A program made the position numbers and the translations under genes. The notes beneath the pieces were generated by a model. The model did not search any database and was not told the origin of the DNA. It saw only the letters and a list, made by a program, of their open reading frames with translations. From Bradyrhizobium sp. AZCC 1719 (lineage in GTDB: Bacteria; Pseudomonadota; Alphaproteobacteria; Rhizobiales; Xanthobacteraceae): DNA of 64,000 nucleotides. Numbering within the stretch: the stretch's first letter is position 1; the number at the start of each line of letters is the position of its first letter. The stretch covers positions 3,439,001 to 3,503,000 of the forward strand of contig NZ_JAZHRU010000001.1 of assembly GCF_036924525.1 (NCBI RefSeq). Direction: 5' to 3'. This document shows positions 1 to 9,135 of this stretch, piece by piece.

Positions 1-129
1 ACCGCGCTGCCGGCGCCGGCAATCCGGCGGGCAGCAAGGGCGCAAAATCGAAGGAAGCGGTAGACATGAATGTTCACTCCATCTTGTTTCTTGTTGAGAG
101 GGCCGACCGGCTCTCTGTCTCGTCGTCGT

Positions 130-534
130 TCAGCCTGGTTCTTGCCGACGATCCTGATCGGCCTGGCTGATGAACGCATGATGAACGGCGCCGACGCCGC
201 CGACCATCAGCGCCTCGATCGTGGGCTCGGTGATCTCGCCCGTGGCCGCCCAGTCAACCACGAAATTGGCTCCCGTTTCGCCGCGCATGTCGTTTGCGGC
301 GATGAAGACCTCGACGGGCGCGAACGCTTTTAACGCAATCGGGGACTTGAGGTAGCTCCCCGCCATCTTGCCTGATGTGTCGAAATAGGCGATCCGCTCG
401 GGGATCAGGGGGCGGGAGTTTGCGAAATTCTGTTCGATTCCGCCTGCGGTCCAGGCGCTGGCGGTGGGGGCGTACGGGATCGACAACACGGCCAGAATCG
501 CGAGAAAAGCTCCCATTCTATGGCTGTGACACAT
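130..534 (-). CDS. Small putative exported protein, unknown function
   Basis: I do not recognise the family. From the ATG at 534 the product is 134 residues and begins with a Sec-type signal peptide (basic MCHSHR, a hydrophobic stretch, then PTASA with a likely cleavage after about residue 27). The mature part is short and without cysteines or obvious catalytic motifs. A longer reading to 627 would run over the start of the divergent antiporter gene and bury the signal peptide, so I prefer 534; ATG 516 is a further option. It is divergent from the antiporter gene with about 58 bp between starts. Existence is fairly likely from the clean signal peptide; function unknown. Confidence 0.6.
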   Translation of the reverse strand: MCHSHRMGAFLAILAVLSIPYAPTASAWTAGGIEQNFANSRPLIPERIAYFDTSGKMAGSYLKSPIALKAFAPVEVFIAANDMRGETGANFVVDWAATGEITEPTIEALMVGGVGAVHHAFISQADQDRRQEPG

Positions 535-592
535 TGCTTGTTTGACCCTTGCGCCGGGACCTCTAGGTTGCAAAAGGGGGAAATCCGGAACC

Positions 593-2320
593 ATGCACGA
601 GCTTATTCGCGATATCACCTTATGCATCCTGTTCGCCTGGGTGCTCGGCCTGTTGGCGCATTTTTCCCGGCAGCCGCTGATTTTGGCCTACCTTATCGCC
701 GGGTTCTTCATTGGTCCATTCGGCATGAAGTGGGTCGAATCCCAGGAATCGATCACCGTCATCTCCGAGCTTGGCCTGATCTTCATGCTGTTCATGATCG
801 GGCTGGAAATCGACCTGAAGAAGATCGTGCGCGCCGGCAAGGTGATTCTGTTTGCTGCGGGCGGACAATTGGCCGGCGGCGTCCTGCTCGGAATATTGTT
901 TTTTATCGGGATCGGCCTGTCGATGGGGAGCGGGCATTTCGACGCGCTCTATCTCTGCATCGCCTGTGCGCTGTCGAGCACGGTCATCATCGTCAAGGTA
1001 TTATACGAGAAACGCGAGCTCGACACGCTGCCGGGTCGGATCACGCTCGGCGTACTCGTGTTGCAGGACATCTTCGCGATCCTGTTCCTGGCGGTGCAGC
1101 CGAGCCTCGACAATCTGCAAGTGAGCGTGATCCTCCTGTCGATCGCCCGGGTCGGCGTGCTGGTGGCGACCGCGCTGGTGCTCAGCCGCTATGTGCTGCC
1201 GTGGCTGTTCCACCAGATCGCGCGCCGGCCGGAGCTGATCCTGCTCGGCGCGCTGGCCTGGTGCTTCCTGATCGGCGAGATCGCGGAGAGGCTGCATTTG
1301 TCGCGCGAGATGGGCTCGCTGGTGGCCGGCGTTTCGCTGTCGACATTCCCCTATGCGCTCGACGTCACCGCCAAGGTGACGACGCTGCGCGACTTCTTCA
1401 TCACGCTGTTCTTCGTCTCGCTCGGCATGACCATCCCGATCCCCGGTGCGTCGGTGATTGGGCTGGCGCTTGCGATCGCGGCCTTCACCGTGGTCAGCCG
1501 CATGGTGACGACGTTCATGCCGCTTTATCTGATGAAGCAGGGCCTGCGCGCGAGCCTCCTGCCGGCGATCAACCTGGCGCAGATTTCGGAATTCTCACTG
1601 GTCGTGATCCAGACCGGCGTGACGGCACACCATATCAGCCCGGAAACGTCGAGCGCGGCGTCGTTCGCCTTCGTGGTGCTGGCGGTCCTGAGCACCTTCG
1701 TCATGGGCCGCAGCGACCAGGTCACGCGCGGCCTGATCGGTCCGCTGAAGCGGATCGGGCTCCGCGACCTCGATCACAAGCATGAGGCCGACGGAGGGCA
1801 CGAGGGCGGGCACGGGGAGGCGCGCCGGATCGTCATTCTCGGGTTCTTCCGCGCCGCCAGCGCGCTGGTTGCCGATATCGAGCGCCTCAATCCTGCGGTG
1901 CTGGAGCAGATCACCGTGATCGACTTCAATCCGCTGGTGTTTAGAACCTTGACGGACCGCGGCATGCACGTGGTCTATGGCGACATCAGCAACGTCGATA
2001 CGCTGGTGCATGCCGGTGTCGGCAAGGCCGAGCTGATCATCCTCAGCATCCCGGATTCGCTGCTGAAGGGCGCCGACAACGAAAAGCTGGTCCGGCACGT
2101 CCGCTCGCTCAATCCGACCGCCAAGATCGTCGCCACCGCGGAGATCCTGGCCAACGTCAACGACCTCTACGAGGCCGGCGCCGACTACGTGACGGTGACG
2201 CGGCTTAGCGACGCCCACGAACTCTACAAGGTGATCGAAGCCGCCCAGGCCGGGCTCCTGGAGGACAAGCGCGCCGAGACCGACACGCTGCTCAGCGAGC
2301 GCCGCGAGGTGCTGCCGTAG
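593..2320 (+). CDS. KefB-type monovalent cation:proton antiporter with TrkA-N domain
   Basis: Inner-membrane CPA2-family antiporter of 575 residues. Residues about 1-390 form a run of hydrophobic helices carrying the family motifs ALSSTVIIVKVL and LQDIFAI; residues about 410-530 form a Rossmann-like TrkA-N (RCK) regulatory domain that in relatives binds NAD(H) or nucleotides and gates transport. The usual GxGxxG start of that domain reads ILGFFRAASAL here, so the nucleotide loop is altered. The start at 593 (MHELIRD) is preferred over 542 because a purine-rich AAAAGGGGGAAA lies upstream and the first helix follows directly. K+ or Na+ specificity cannot be read from sequence. It stands alone, divergent from the small exported protein. 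Confidence 0.9.
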   Translation: MHELIRDITLCILFAWVLGLLAHFSRQPLILAYLIAGFFIGPFGMKWVESQESITVISELGLIFMLFMIGLEIDLKKIVRAGKVILFAAGGQLAGGVLLGILFFIGIGLSMGSGHFDALYLCIACALSSTVIIVKVLYEKRELDTLPGRITLGVLVLQDIFAILFLAVQPSLDNLQVSVILLSIARVGVLVATALVLSRYVLPWLFHQIARRPELILLGALAWCFLIGEIAERLHLSREMGSLVAGVSLSTFPYALDVTAKVTTLRDFFITLFFVSLGMTIPIPGASVIGLALAIAAFTVVSRMVTTFMPLYLMKQGLRASLLPAINLAQISEFSLVVIQTGVTAHHISPETSSAASFAFVVLAVLSTFVMGRSDQVTRGLIGPLKRIGLRDLDHKHEADGGHEGGHGEARRIVILGFFRAASALVADIERLNPAVLEQITVIDFNPLVFRTLTDRGMHVVYGDISNVDTLVHAGVGKAELIILSIPDSLLKGADNEKLVRHVRSLNPTAKIVATAEILANVNDLYEAGADYVTVTRLSDAHELYKVIEAAQAGLLEDKRAETDTLLSERREVLP

Positions 2321-2575
2321 CGGGAAAGACGGCGTCGCAGGGCCGGTGATTTACCCAACGGCCTTTCGCCGGCTGCGCGAGAGGAGCTATAATCTCGCAG
2401 GTGCTTTCGCCAGGCGAAACCGCTCCATGCGGCCGGGCGATCATCGCCAGCATTTTTTCATCCCGGCCCGCCATGCCTCTCCGGCGTTGCGCCCTGCGTA
2501 TTGACGCTGGCGCCGGCCATTGAGTCCGGCTAATGCACTGGCTGAAGCTAGCTAGATTTGGCGAGATTTTGAGAA

Positions 2576-3649
2576 ATGGCCGATAGCATCCAGGAAGTTC
2601 TGCAAGCCTTTGCCAAAGGCGAACTCGTCGTCGTCACCGACGATGACGATCGCGAGGGCGAGGGCGATCTGATCGTTGCGGCTTCGCTCTGCACCGCGGA
2701 GAAGATGGCATTCATTATCCGCCACACCTCCGGCATCGTCTGCGCGCCGATCACCACCGACGACGCCAGGCGGCTGCGGCTGGATCCGATGGTGGCGCAT
2801 AACGAGTCCAATCACACCACCGCCTTTACCGTCTCGATCGACTACAAGCCCGATGGCGGCACCGGCATTTCGGCGGAGGAGCGCGCCTCCTGCTGCCGCG
2901 CGCTCGCCAATCCCAACGCCGGCGCCAATGATTTTGCCCGGCCCGGTCACATCTTTCCGCTGATCGCCCGCGACGGCGGCGTGCTGCTGCGCTCCGGCCA
3001 TACCGAAGCGGCGGTCGATCTCTGCAAGCTTTCCGGCCTGCCGCCGGTCGGCGTCATCTCTGAATTGATGAACGACGACGGCACTGTGATGAAGGGCGAG
3101 CAGGTGACGAAATTCGCCGCCACTCACAAACTCAAGCACGTCACAATCGCTGACATGATCGCTTACCGTCAGGCGCGCGAAAAGCTGATCGAGCGGGTCG
3201 CAACGTTTACCACCGACAGCCCGATCGGTCCGCTGCAGGGCTATGCCTATCGCTCGCCATTCGACGAGATCGCACATGCTGCCTTCGTCTATAACGGCAT
3301 CGGCGACGGCAAGAACGTGCTGACGCGCTTGCACAAGCCCAATATCGTCAAGGATCTCTTCACCGGCCAGGCGCGGATGCAAATCGTGCTGGACCATTTC
3401 AAGAAGGCCGGCCGCGGCGTGCTGGTTTACTTGCGCGACGGCGCGGCCGGAGTTCCCGTCGAGCCGGTCGGCGAACAGAAAACGGCAGAGGCGGACAGGC
3501 ACCGGCAATGGCGTGAAGTCGGCGTTGGTGCCCAGATCCTGCGCGATCTCGGCATCACCTCGATCATCAATCTCACCTCGTCGGTGCACGACTACAAGGG
3601 GTTATCCGGCTTCGGCATCGAGATCGTTTCCAACGAAAGGTTGGAGTAG
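2576..3649 (+). CDS. ribB: 3,4-dihydroxy-2-butanone-4-phosphate synthase with degenerate GTP cyclohydrolase II-like tail
   Basis: Riboflavin pathway enzyme converting ribulose 5-phosphate to the four-carbon precursor of lumazine. Residues about 1-205 are a full RibB domain: DDDDREGEGDL acidic loop, the HTSGIVCAP segment, and the RPGHIFPLIARDGGVLLRSGHTEAAVDL block. Residues about 210-357 align in layout with GTP cyclohydrolase II (RLHKPNIVKDLF, GRGVLVYLRDG, GAQILRDLGI, GFGIEI), but the zinc-binding C-x-C cluster and the QEGRGIGL motif are missing and there is no cysteine in this half. It therefore resembles the RibBX type and should not make the GTP-derived branch. No FMN riboswitch was seen in the 255 bp upstream. 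Confidence 0.93.
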   Translation: MADSIQEVLQAFAKGELVVVTDDDDREGEGDLIVAASLCTAEKMAFIIRHTSGIVCAPITTDDARRLRLDPMVAHNESNHTTAFTVSIDYKPDGGTGISAEERASCCRALANPNAGANDFARPGHIFPLIARDGGVLLRSGHTEAAVDLCKLSGLPPVGVISELMNDDGTVMKGEQVTKFAATHKLKHVTIADMIAYRQAREKLIERVATFTTDSPIGPLQGYAYRSPFDEIAHAAFVYNGIGDGKNVLTRLHKPNIVKDLFTGQARMQIVLDHFKKAGRGVLVYLRDGAAGVPVEPVGEQKTAEADRHRQWREVGVGAQILRDLGITSIINLTSSVHDYKGLSGFGIEIVSNERLE

Positions 3650-3650
3650 T

Positions 3651-3731
3651 CGTCATTCCGGAATGGTGCGCCAGCACCATATCCGGAATCTCGAGATTCC
3701 GGGTTCATGCTGCGCATGCCCCGGAATGACG
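3651..3731. repeat. Dispersed palindromic element, CTCGAGATTCCGGG family
   Basis: The element begins CGTCATTCCGG and ends CCGGAATGACG, with internal arms around CTCGAGATTCCGGG, and can fold into one long hairpin. Relatives with the same ends lie at 5039-5164, 6103-6225 and 21035-21115. It fills the gap just downstream of ribB, where it could act as a transcript end. Elements of this type are scattered through Bradyrhizobium and Rhodopseudomonas intergenic DNA. Confidence 0.85.
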
Positions 3732-3813
3732 TGGTGAAACATTTGCGCTTCTGCCGATAGCGCATTAATTTGTTGACAATTTCCATGAGGACAGTGATGC
3801 GAAAGGGATTTTC

Positions 3814-5028
3814 ATGAGCGTGCGCCCTCAAGCCAAGGACAAGCCGGCGGCGGCTTCCTTCCAGTGGGACGATCCGTTCCTGCTCGACGACCAGCTCACC
3901 GAAGACGAGCGCATGATCCGCGACACCGCGCGTGCCTATGCGCAGGACAAGCTGTTGCCGCGCGTCATCAATGCGTATCTGGAAGAGAAGACCGACCGCG
4001 AGATCTTCAATGAAATGGGCGAACTCGGCCTGATCGGCGTCACGCTGCCGGAAGAATATGGCTGCGCGAACGCGAGCTACGTCGCCTATGGCCTGGTGGC
4101 GCGCGAGATCGAGCGGGTCGATTCCGGCTATCGCTCGATGAACTCGGTGCAGTCGTCGCTGGTGATGTACCCGATCTACGCCTATGGCGACGAGAACCAG
4201 CGCAAGAAATACCTGCCGAAGCTTGCCACCGGCGAGTGGGTCGGCTGCTTCGGCTTGACCGAGCCGGATGCCGGCTCCGATCCCGGCGGCATGAAGACCC
4301 GCGCCGAGAAGGTATCCGACGGCTATCGCATCAGCGGCAGCAAGATGTGGATTTCCAACGCCCCGATCGCCGACGTTTTCGTCGTCTGGGCCAAGTCGGC
4401 CGCACATGACAACCAGATCCGCGGCTTCATTCTCGAGAAGGGCATGAAAGGCCTGTCGGCGCCGAAGGTCGGCGGCAAGCTGTCCTTGCGCGCCTCGATT
4501 ACCGGCGAGATCGTGATGGACGGCGTGGTGGTGCCGGAGAGCGCGCTGCTGCCCAATGTATCGGGCCTGAAGGGACCGTTCGGCTGCCTCAACCGCGCCC
4601 GCTACGGCATCTCGTGGGGTGCGATGGGTGCCGCGGAAGACTGCATGCACCGCGCGCGGCAATACACGCTCGACCGCAAGCAGTTCAACCGGCCGCTAGC
4701 GGCAACGCAGCTCGTGCAGAAGAAGCTCGCCGACATGGAAACCGAGATTGCGCTCGGCCTTCAGGCCTCATTGCGCGTCGGCCGCCTGATGGACGAGGGC
4801 AAGATGGCCCCGGAAATGATCTCGATCGTCAAGCGCAACAATTGCGGCAAGGCGCTCGACATCGCCCGTGTCTCGCGTGACATGCACGGCGGCAACGGCA
4901 TCCAGATCGAGTACCACGTGATGCGCCATACCGCGAACCTGGAAACCGTGAATACCTATGAAGGCACCCACGACGTCCACGCCCTGATCCTGGGCCGGGC
5001 AATCACGGGAATTCAGGCGTTTTCGTAA
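3814..5028 (+). CDS. gcdH: Glutaryl-CoA dehydrogenase (acyl-CoA dehydrogenase family)
   Basis: FAD enzyme of 404 residues that oxidises and decarboxylates glutaryl-CoA to crotonyl-CoA in lysine/tryptophan and aromatic degradation. Acyl-CoA dehydrogenase order is intact: helical N-terminal domain, the [19 protein letters not shown]/substrate segment near residue 145, [18 protein letters not shown], and the C-terminal helical domain with DMHGGNGI and the catalytic Glu in [10 protein letters not shown] near residue 380. CLNRARYGI supplies the Arg that in characterised GcdH recognises the distal carboxylate. An AAAGGGA box lies about 8 nt before the ATG. It is monocistronic between two palindromic elements; a TTGACA sequence at 3773 may be a -35 box, without a clear -10. 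Confidence 0.94.
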   Translation: MSVRPQAKDKPAAASFQWDDPFLLDDQLTEDERMIRDTARAYAQDKLLPRVINAYLEEKTDREIFNEMGELGLIGVTLPEEYGCANASYVAYGLVAREIERVDSGYRSMNSVQSSLVMYPIYAYGDENQRKKYLPKLATGEWVGCFGLTEPDAGSDPGGMKTRAEKVSDGYRISGSKMWISNAPIADVFVVWAKSAAHDNQIRGFILEKGMKGLSAPKVGGKLSLRASITGEIVMDGVVVPESALLPNVSGLKGPFGCLNRARYGISWGAMGAAEDCMHRARQYTLDRKQFNRPLAATQLVQKKLADMETEIALGLQASLRVGRLMDEGKMAPEMISIVKRNNCGKALDIARVSRDMHGGNGIQIEYHVMRHTANLETVNTYEGTHDVHALILGRAITGIQAFS

Positions 5029-5038
5029 GTTCCTTGCT

Positions 5039-5164
5039 CGTCGTTCCGGGGCGCGCCGAAGGCGCGAACTATGGTACGCAATTGCGTACCTGAGAACCTC
5101 GCGCCGTATTCTTTTCCCACTTCGGGATTCCGGGTTCATCGCTGCGCGATGCCCCGGAATGACG
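5039..5164. repeat. Dispersed palindromic element with AATTGC-centred core
   Basis: It begins CGTCGTTCCGGGGCGCGC and ends CCCCGGAATGACG, a variant of the element at 3651-3731. It contains a perfect 18-bp palindrome, GGTACGCAATTGCGTACC, at 5073-5090. The element ends 12 nt before the start codon of the next gene and so forms its leader. Confidence 0.8.
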
Positions 5165-5176
5165 CCAAGAAAAACC

Positions 5177-6094
5177 ATGGCCGACAATGACGACATCCCG
5201 TTCAATCGCGATTTTCCGCTGAAGCCTGGCGTCGTCGATGAGGTGCGTCCGGACATCCGGCGTGTCCTCTGCAATAACCCAAGCCCGTTCACCTTCACCG
5301 GAACGGTCAGCTACATCGTAGGCAAGGGCAATGTCGCGATCATCGATCCCGGTCCCGATGACGAAGCGCATGCCAAGGCGTTGCTCGACGCCGTGCGCGG
5401 CGAGACGGTGACGCATATTCTCGTCACCCACACCCACCGCGACCATTCGCCGAACACCGCACGGATCAAGGCGGCCACCGGCGCGCCCGTTTATGCCGAG
5501 GGGCCGCACCGCGCCTCGCGGCCACGCTTCGAGAGCGAAAAGCACAATCCGGAATCCGGCGCCGACCGCGATTTCAGGCCCGACATCGAGGTCAAGAACG
5601 GCGACGTCATCGAAGGGCAGGGCTGGGCGCTGGAGGCGGTCGCAACCCCCGGCCACACCGCCAATCACCTGGCGTTCGCTTGGCCCGAGCGAAAGATCAA
5701 TTTCGTCGGCGACCACGTGATGGGCTGGTCGACCTCGATCGTCGCGCCCCCGGACGGATCGATGATCGACTACATGGCCTCGCTGGCGCGGCTGGAGGCT
5801 CGCGAAGAGGATCTGTATTTTTCAGGCCACGGGCCGGAAATTCCGGAAGGGCCGCGTTACGTCCGCTTCCTGACCCGGCACCGCCAGGCCCGCGAAGCCT
5901 CAATCCTGCATCGGCTTGCCAAGGGAGAGGCCGACATTCCGACCATGGTCCGCGCGATCTATATCGGCATCGACCCGCGGCTGACGAGTGCCGCCGGCTA
6001 TTCCGTGCTGGCGCATCTGGAAGACCTGGTCGCCCGCGGGATCGTGGCGACGGATGGTGATCCGGTGATCGGTGGGACGTACCGGTTGGCTTGA
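5177..6094 (+). CDS. MBL-fold metallo-hydrolase (LACTB2-like)
   Basis: Product of 305 residues with the metallo-beta-lactamase fold: the metal signature THTHRDHSP near residue 85, a second metal His in ATPGHTANHLAF near 163, Asp in VGDHVMGW and His in FSGHGPEI. The C-terminal 80 residues are the winged-helix extension typical of the LACTB2/hydroxyacylglutathione-hydrolase-like group, some members of which are RNA endonucleases or thioester hydrolases. Substrate unknown here. I start at 5177 (MADNDDIPF) rather than 5159 because the earlier ATG lies inside the palindromic element and AAGAAA precedes 5177. It lies just downstream of gcdH, in the same direction. Confidence 0.9.
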   Translation: MADNDDIPFNRDFPLKPGVVDEVRPDIRRVLCNNPSPFTFTGTVSYIVGKGNVAIIDPGPDDEAHAKALLDAVRGETVTHILVTHTHRDHSPNTARIKAATGAPVYAEGPHRASRPRFESEKHNPESGADRDFRPDIEVKNGDVIEGQGWALEAVATPGHTANHLAFAWPERKINFVGDHVMGWSTSIVAPPDGSMIDYMASLARLEAREEDLYFSGHGPEIPEGPRYVRFLTRHRQAREASILHRLAKGEADIPTMVRAIYIGIDPRLTSAAGYSVLAHLEDLVARGIVATDGDPVIGGTYRLA

Positions 6095-6102
6095 TCTCTC
6101 AT

Positions 6103-6225
6103 CGTCATTCCGGGGCGACACGAAGTGTCGAACTAGGGTATGCAATTGCATACCCGAGAATCTCGAGATCCCCCGGTGCGCAATTGCGCACCTGAGGTTC
6201 GCGCTTCGCGCGCCCCGGGATGACG
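6103..6225. repeat. Dispersed palindromic element with two AATTGC-centred palindromes
   Basis: It begins CGTCATTCCGGGGCG and ends CGCCCCGGGATGACG. Internally it has two perfect palindromes, GGGTATGCAATTGCATACCC at 6136-6155 and GGTGCGCAATTGCGCACC at 6175-6192, separated by CTCGAGAT. It lies between the convergent ends of the MBL and DUF1499 genes and probably ends both transcripts. Confidence 0.82.
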
Positions 6226-6233
6226 CTGACGCG

Positions 6234-7085
6234 TCACTTTTTCACATTCTTCGCCTGGGCCTTGGCCGGCGCCTGCGGCTTCTTCGGCGCCGCCGGTTTG
6301 GCGTTATCGACGGCGGCGTTGATGTCCTCGATCAGCTTTGAGACGCGGGCGGCGTTGCTGCCGAGGTCGCTTTCGAAATAGCGCGAGGAGGAGCGGATAT
6401 CGACGCGCGATTCGTCGCCGTCGGGCGTGATGCGGATCGAGATGTCCTCGCGGAATCCCATGATCGGCGTTCGCGCCACCGCCTCGATGCGGGCGATGCG
6501 GCGCGGCGGCTGCGGCGGCCGTTCGTCGATCACGAGCCATTTGCGCTTAGTGACCAGCGCCAGCGTCACCTCATAGGCCCGCTGCGGGGGAACTTCGAGT
6601 TCCACGGTCTCGATGTCGGGATAGGCGATCCGCTGCTGCTCGGCCGAATAGAGTCCGGCATAGACCGCTGAGTTGGCGCCTTCGCCGCTGCGCAGCCGGG
6701 CCAGCGCCTCGAAGCGCGGCGGATCGATCGGATTGGTGGTGATGTCGTGGATCGGCGGCAGCTTGCGGTATTGCAGGGCGAGGTAGGCCGGGTAGGCGAG
6801 CAGGAGGGCGTTGATCAGGAACGCCAGCAGGATCCGGCCCATGCCGCGCGAGCCGTTCTGCCAGATCGCCGCAAAGGCAGCGAGGCCCACCAGGATGGAA
6901 AGCACGGCCAAACCGAGCGCGCCGAAGAACGTCGCCAGCGCGGGTTTTACCTCCAGGAAGCCGAAGCGGACGATGATGATCGACACCACCACCGCGACCA
7001 CGGCGAAGATGGCGAGGTTGCGCGACCAGGTGGCGAGGCTGGACACGGGCTCCGACTGGTAGGGAGCGGAAAACCTTCGGGCCAT
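6234..7085 (-). CDS. DUF1499 family membrane protein
   Basis: 283-residue protein with about three hydrophobic segments in the N-terminal half (NLAIFAVVAVVVSIIIVRFGF, the TFFGALGLAVLSILVGLAAF region, ILLAFLINALLLAYPAYLAL). The DUF1499 domain occupies roughly residues 125-255, ending in the conserved IEAVARTPIMGFREDISIRI and SSSRYFESDLGSNAARVSKLIEDI. The C-terminus is an Ala/Lys/Pro-rich tail. DUF1499 has no proven biochemical role; in many genomes it is a small periplasmic or membrane protein. Start taken at the ATG at 7085 (MARRFSAPY); the longer form to 7157 has no better ribosome site and adds non-conserved residues. Confidence 0.82.
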   Translation of the reverse strand: MARRFSAPYQSEPVSSLATWSRNLAIFAVVAVVVSIIIVRFGFLEVKPALATFFGALGLAVLSILVGLAAFAAIWQNGSRGMGRILLAFLINALLLAYPAYLALQYRKLPPIHDITTNPIDPPRFEALARLRSGEGANSAVYAGLYSAEQQRIAYPDIETVELEVPPQRAYEVTLALVTKRKWLVIDERPPQPPRRIARIEAVARTPIMGFREDISIRITPDGDESRVDIRSSSRYFESDLGSNAARVSKLIEDINAAVDNAKPAAPKKPQAPAKAQAKNVKK

Positions 7086-7542
7086 CGGTGAATCTGCCGG
7101 GTTTATGAAATCTATCTGGCCGGCTGGCCGGCTGCAAACTCGCAAGCTTGAGACCACGGCGTGGCGCGAATTTCAAGTTTGCAGGCGATACTAATCGGGC
7201 AAATGCGCTGCGTGCAGCAACCTGATGGGTTAACCATCCCTGTAAATTGATTATTAGTTGTACATTGAAGTTGGTCCAATTTTCGTCTACCTCTCGCCGC
7301 CGGGTTGTCGTATTTGCCGCAACACGGGACTGTCCTGCACGGGACACCGGCGAGCGCCAGCCAGGGGAAACGGCGGGGCGTCAGCCGGAAGCGCTGCAGG
7401 ATGATCTCAACTCTTGGTCCTTGTTGCGGGCGGAGTCGCAAAAAAATTGCGGTTGCGCCCCCGGAGTTCTAGGATTGGATAGGGCGCAATCGGCATACGT
7501 CCGCGGGGCTGGCGGAAGGCCCCATGAGGGCGAGTGTTCAGT
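7086..7542. other. Intergenic region between divergent genes
   Basis: About 457 bp separating the DUF1499 gene from the anchored TPR-like gene. Short open frames exist on both strands but none has a ribosome site or recognisable protein. The central part (about 7190-7260) is AT-richer and probably holds the divergent promoters. No palindromic element or RNA gene recognised. Confidence 0.4.
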
Positions 7543-8778
7543 ATGAGTGATGCAAAGCACGAACGATATGTCGGCCCGAACGATCCGGCATATTATGCGC
7601 CGCGTGAGCAGAGGGAACGGACGAGCAGCGATCAACCGGGCACAATGCTGATGCAGAACGACGATGGCTGGCGTCCGCGAACGCCAACGGAAGGACCGCC
7701 CTTGCAGCCCTTCAGCAAGCCCGCACGCCGCCAAGATTCCGAAATGTTCACCAAAGCCGTGGCCCAGGCCATGCAGGAGGCGAGGGAGACCGCGCCGGTC
7801 GAAGCGCCATCCGTGCTCCGCGACCTGTCGGGACGCCGCGCGCTGTTCCAGCAGGTCATCCGGTTCTCGATCGCCGTGGCGATCGCGGCGAGCATCGCGA
7901 TGCTTCTCGTCATGGCCATTCCGTCGTCGCAGCGCCCGGCCAACCAGGATAATGCGTCGCTTTCGGCCGCCTGGCAGTCGGTGAAATCGTCGGTGCTTCC
8001 GGCGCCGCAGCCGCAGCCAGCGAGGCGTACGGCGACCTTGGCCGTACAGGACGGCAGCGGGTTCGCCAACGATCCCGTGCCGCTCGGGATCCACGTCGGC
8101 TCTCCGCCGCCCGACGCCTATGTATCCATCAATGGACTTACTGCCGGCGCACGGCTCACGTCCGGCAAGCGGGTCGGTCCGAGCGAATGGCGCGTGTCGG
8201 CGACGGAGATTTCCGGCGTTTCGGTCATTCCGCCGGATGGCTTCACCGGGCAGATGCTGGTGACGGCGGAACTGCGTGACGGTAACGGCGTGGCGCTCAC
8301 CGGCACCTCCACGCGGCTGACCTGGGCGCCTGTGCCAAAGGCCCCCGTCGCTGCGCCGCCGGTTGCCGCGCCAGCCCCGGTCATTGCCGCGCCGGTTGCT
8401 GTGGCGCCGGTCGCCGCACCGCCGCCGGTCGCCATGGCCGCAGCCGCGCCGCCGATGCCGGCCGTGCGACCGCAGGCGGAGGTCGTGCGAAGCCTCGATC
8501 CGAAGGAGATCGCTGCCCTGATCAAACGCGGGCAGGACCTGCTCGCCGCCGGCGATGTGCAGTCGGCGCGGCTGGTGCTGATGCGTGGAGCGGAAGCGCA
8601 GGATGCGCGCGCGGCACTGCTCGTCGGCTCGACCTACGATCCGGCGCGGCTCAGGCAGATGGGCGCCGATGGCCCGCTGGCGGACGTCGCGCAGGCCCGT
8701 ATCTGGTATCAGCGAGCAAAGGAATGGGGCGAACCCGACGCGCAGCGACGGCTCGACGCGCTGGCGCTCTCGCGCTGA
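7543..8778 (+). CDS. Membrane-anchored protein with Sel1/TPR-like C-terminus
   Basis: 411 residues. Residues 1-100 are polar and cytoplasmic-looking, one transmembrane helix (FSIAVAIAASIAMLLVMAI) lies near residue 110-130, then comes a beta-rich segment (residues 170-260), an Ala/Pro/Val linker (APVAAPPVAAPAP and similar, about 265-310), and a helical C-terminus (DPKEIAALIKRGQDLLAAGDVQSARLVLMRGAEA) resembling a Sel1/TPR repeat pair. A role as an envelope scaffold is possible but unproven. The ATG at 7543 with GAGGGCGAG upstream is preferred to the GTG at 7534. Neighbours give no functional clue. Confidence 0.8.
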   Translation: MSDAKHERYVGPNDPAYYAPREQRERTSSDQPGTMLMQNDDGWRPRTPTEGPPLQPFSKPARRQDSEMFTKAVAQAMQEARETAPVEAPSVLRDLSGRRALFQQVIRFSIAVAIAASIAMLLVMAIPSSQRPANQDNASLSAAWQSVKSSVLPAPQPQPARRTATLAVQDGSGFANDPVPLGIHVGSPPPDAYVSINGLTAGARLTSGKRVGPSEWRVSATEISGVSVIPPDGFTGQMLVTAELRDGNGVALTGTSTRLTWAPVPKAPVAAPPVAAPAPVIAAPVAVAPVAAPPPVAMAAAAPPMPAVRPQAEVVRSLDPKEIAALIKRGQDLLAAGDVQSARLVLMRGAEAQDARAALLVGSTYDPARLRQMGADGPLADVAQARIWYQRAKEWGEPDAQRRLDALALSR

Positions 8779-8997
8779 TCATGGGCGGGCGCACTACGCG
8801 CGCCCGTCAACCGTCAATATCTTTTCGCCGAAGTTTTCCGATCCTGACGATCCGGTTGTTACGGCGCAGCCTCCCGCTGCGCGTATCGGCCGCGTTGACG
8901 GTACGTATCATTCAGATCCCGGCACGCCGGCCGCTGGATGAGCCGCCAGGGCATGCGATTTGGCTCAAATTTCCCATTTTGCGGCGATAAGCGGTCT

Positions 8998-9022
8998 ATT
9001 CTCCGCAGTATTTGCGGAGAAT
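8998..9022. repeat. Perfect 10-bp inverted repeat with 5-nt loop
   Basis: ATTCTCCGCA and TGCGGAGAAT flank a GTATT loop. It sits in the middle of a convergent intergenic region and has no T-run, so it could be a processing hairpin or a protein site as well as a terminator. Confidence 0.5.
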
Positions 9023-9135
9023 ACTTGTTTGTGCACGAGTTACTTATTGGCGGATTCCGTGTCGCAAACTTAGCGATCGAAGTCCGGTCATTTCGAATCG
9101 GATCACGATCTTCCTAGTTGGGTACGATTTTCATG

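Noticed and set aside
1..170. Possible 3' end of a plus-strand gene at the left window edge
   Set aside because: Two frames are open from the edge (ending at 63 and 170) and neither is recognisable; the longer overlaps the end of the minus-strand gene.
2321..2575. FMN riboswitch before ribB
   Set aside because: I looked for the conserved RFN words and found none.
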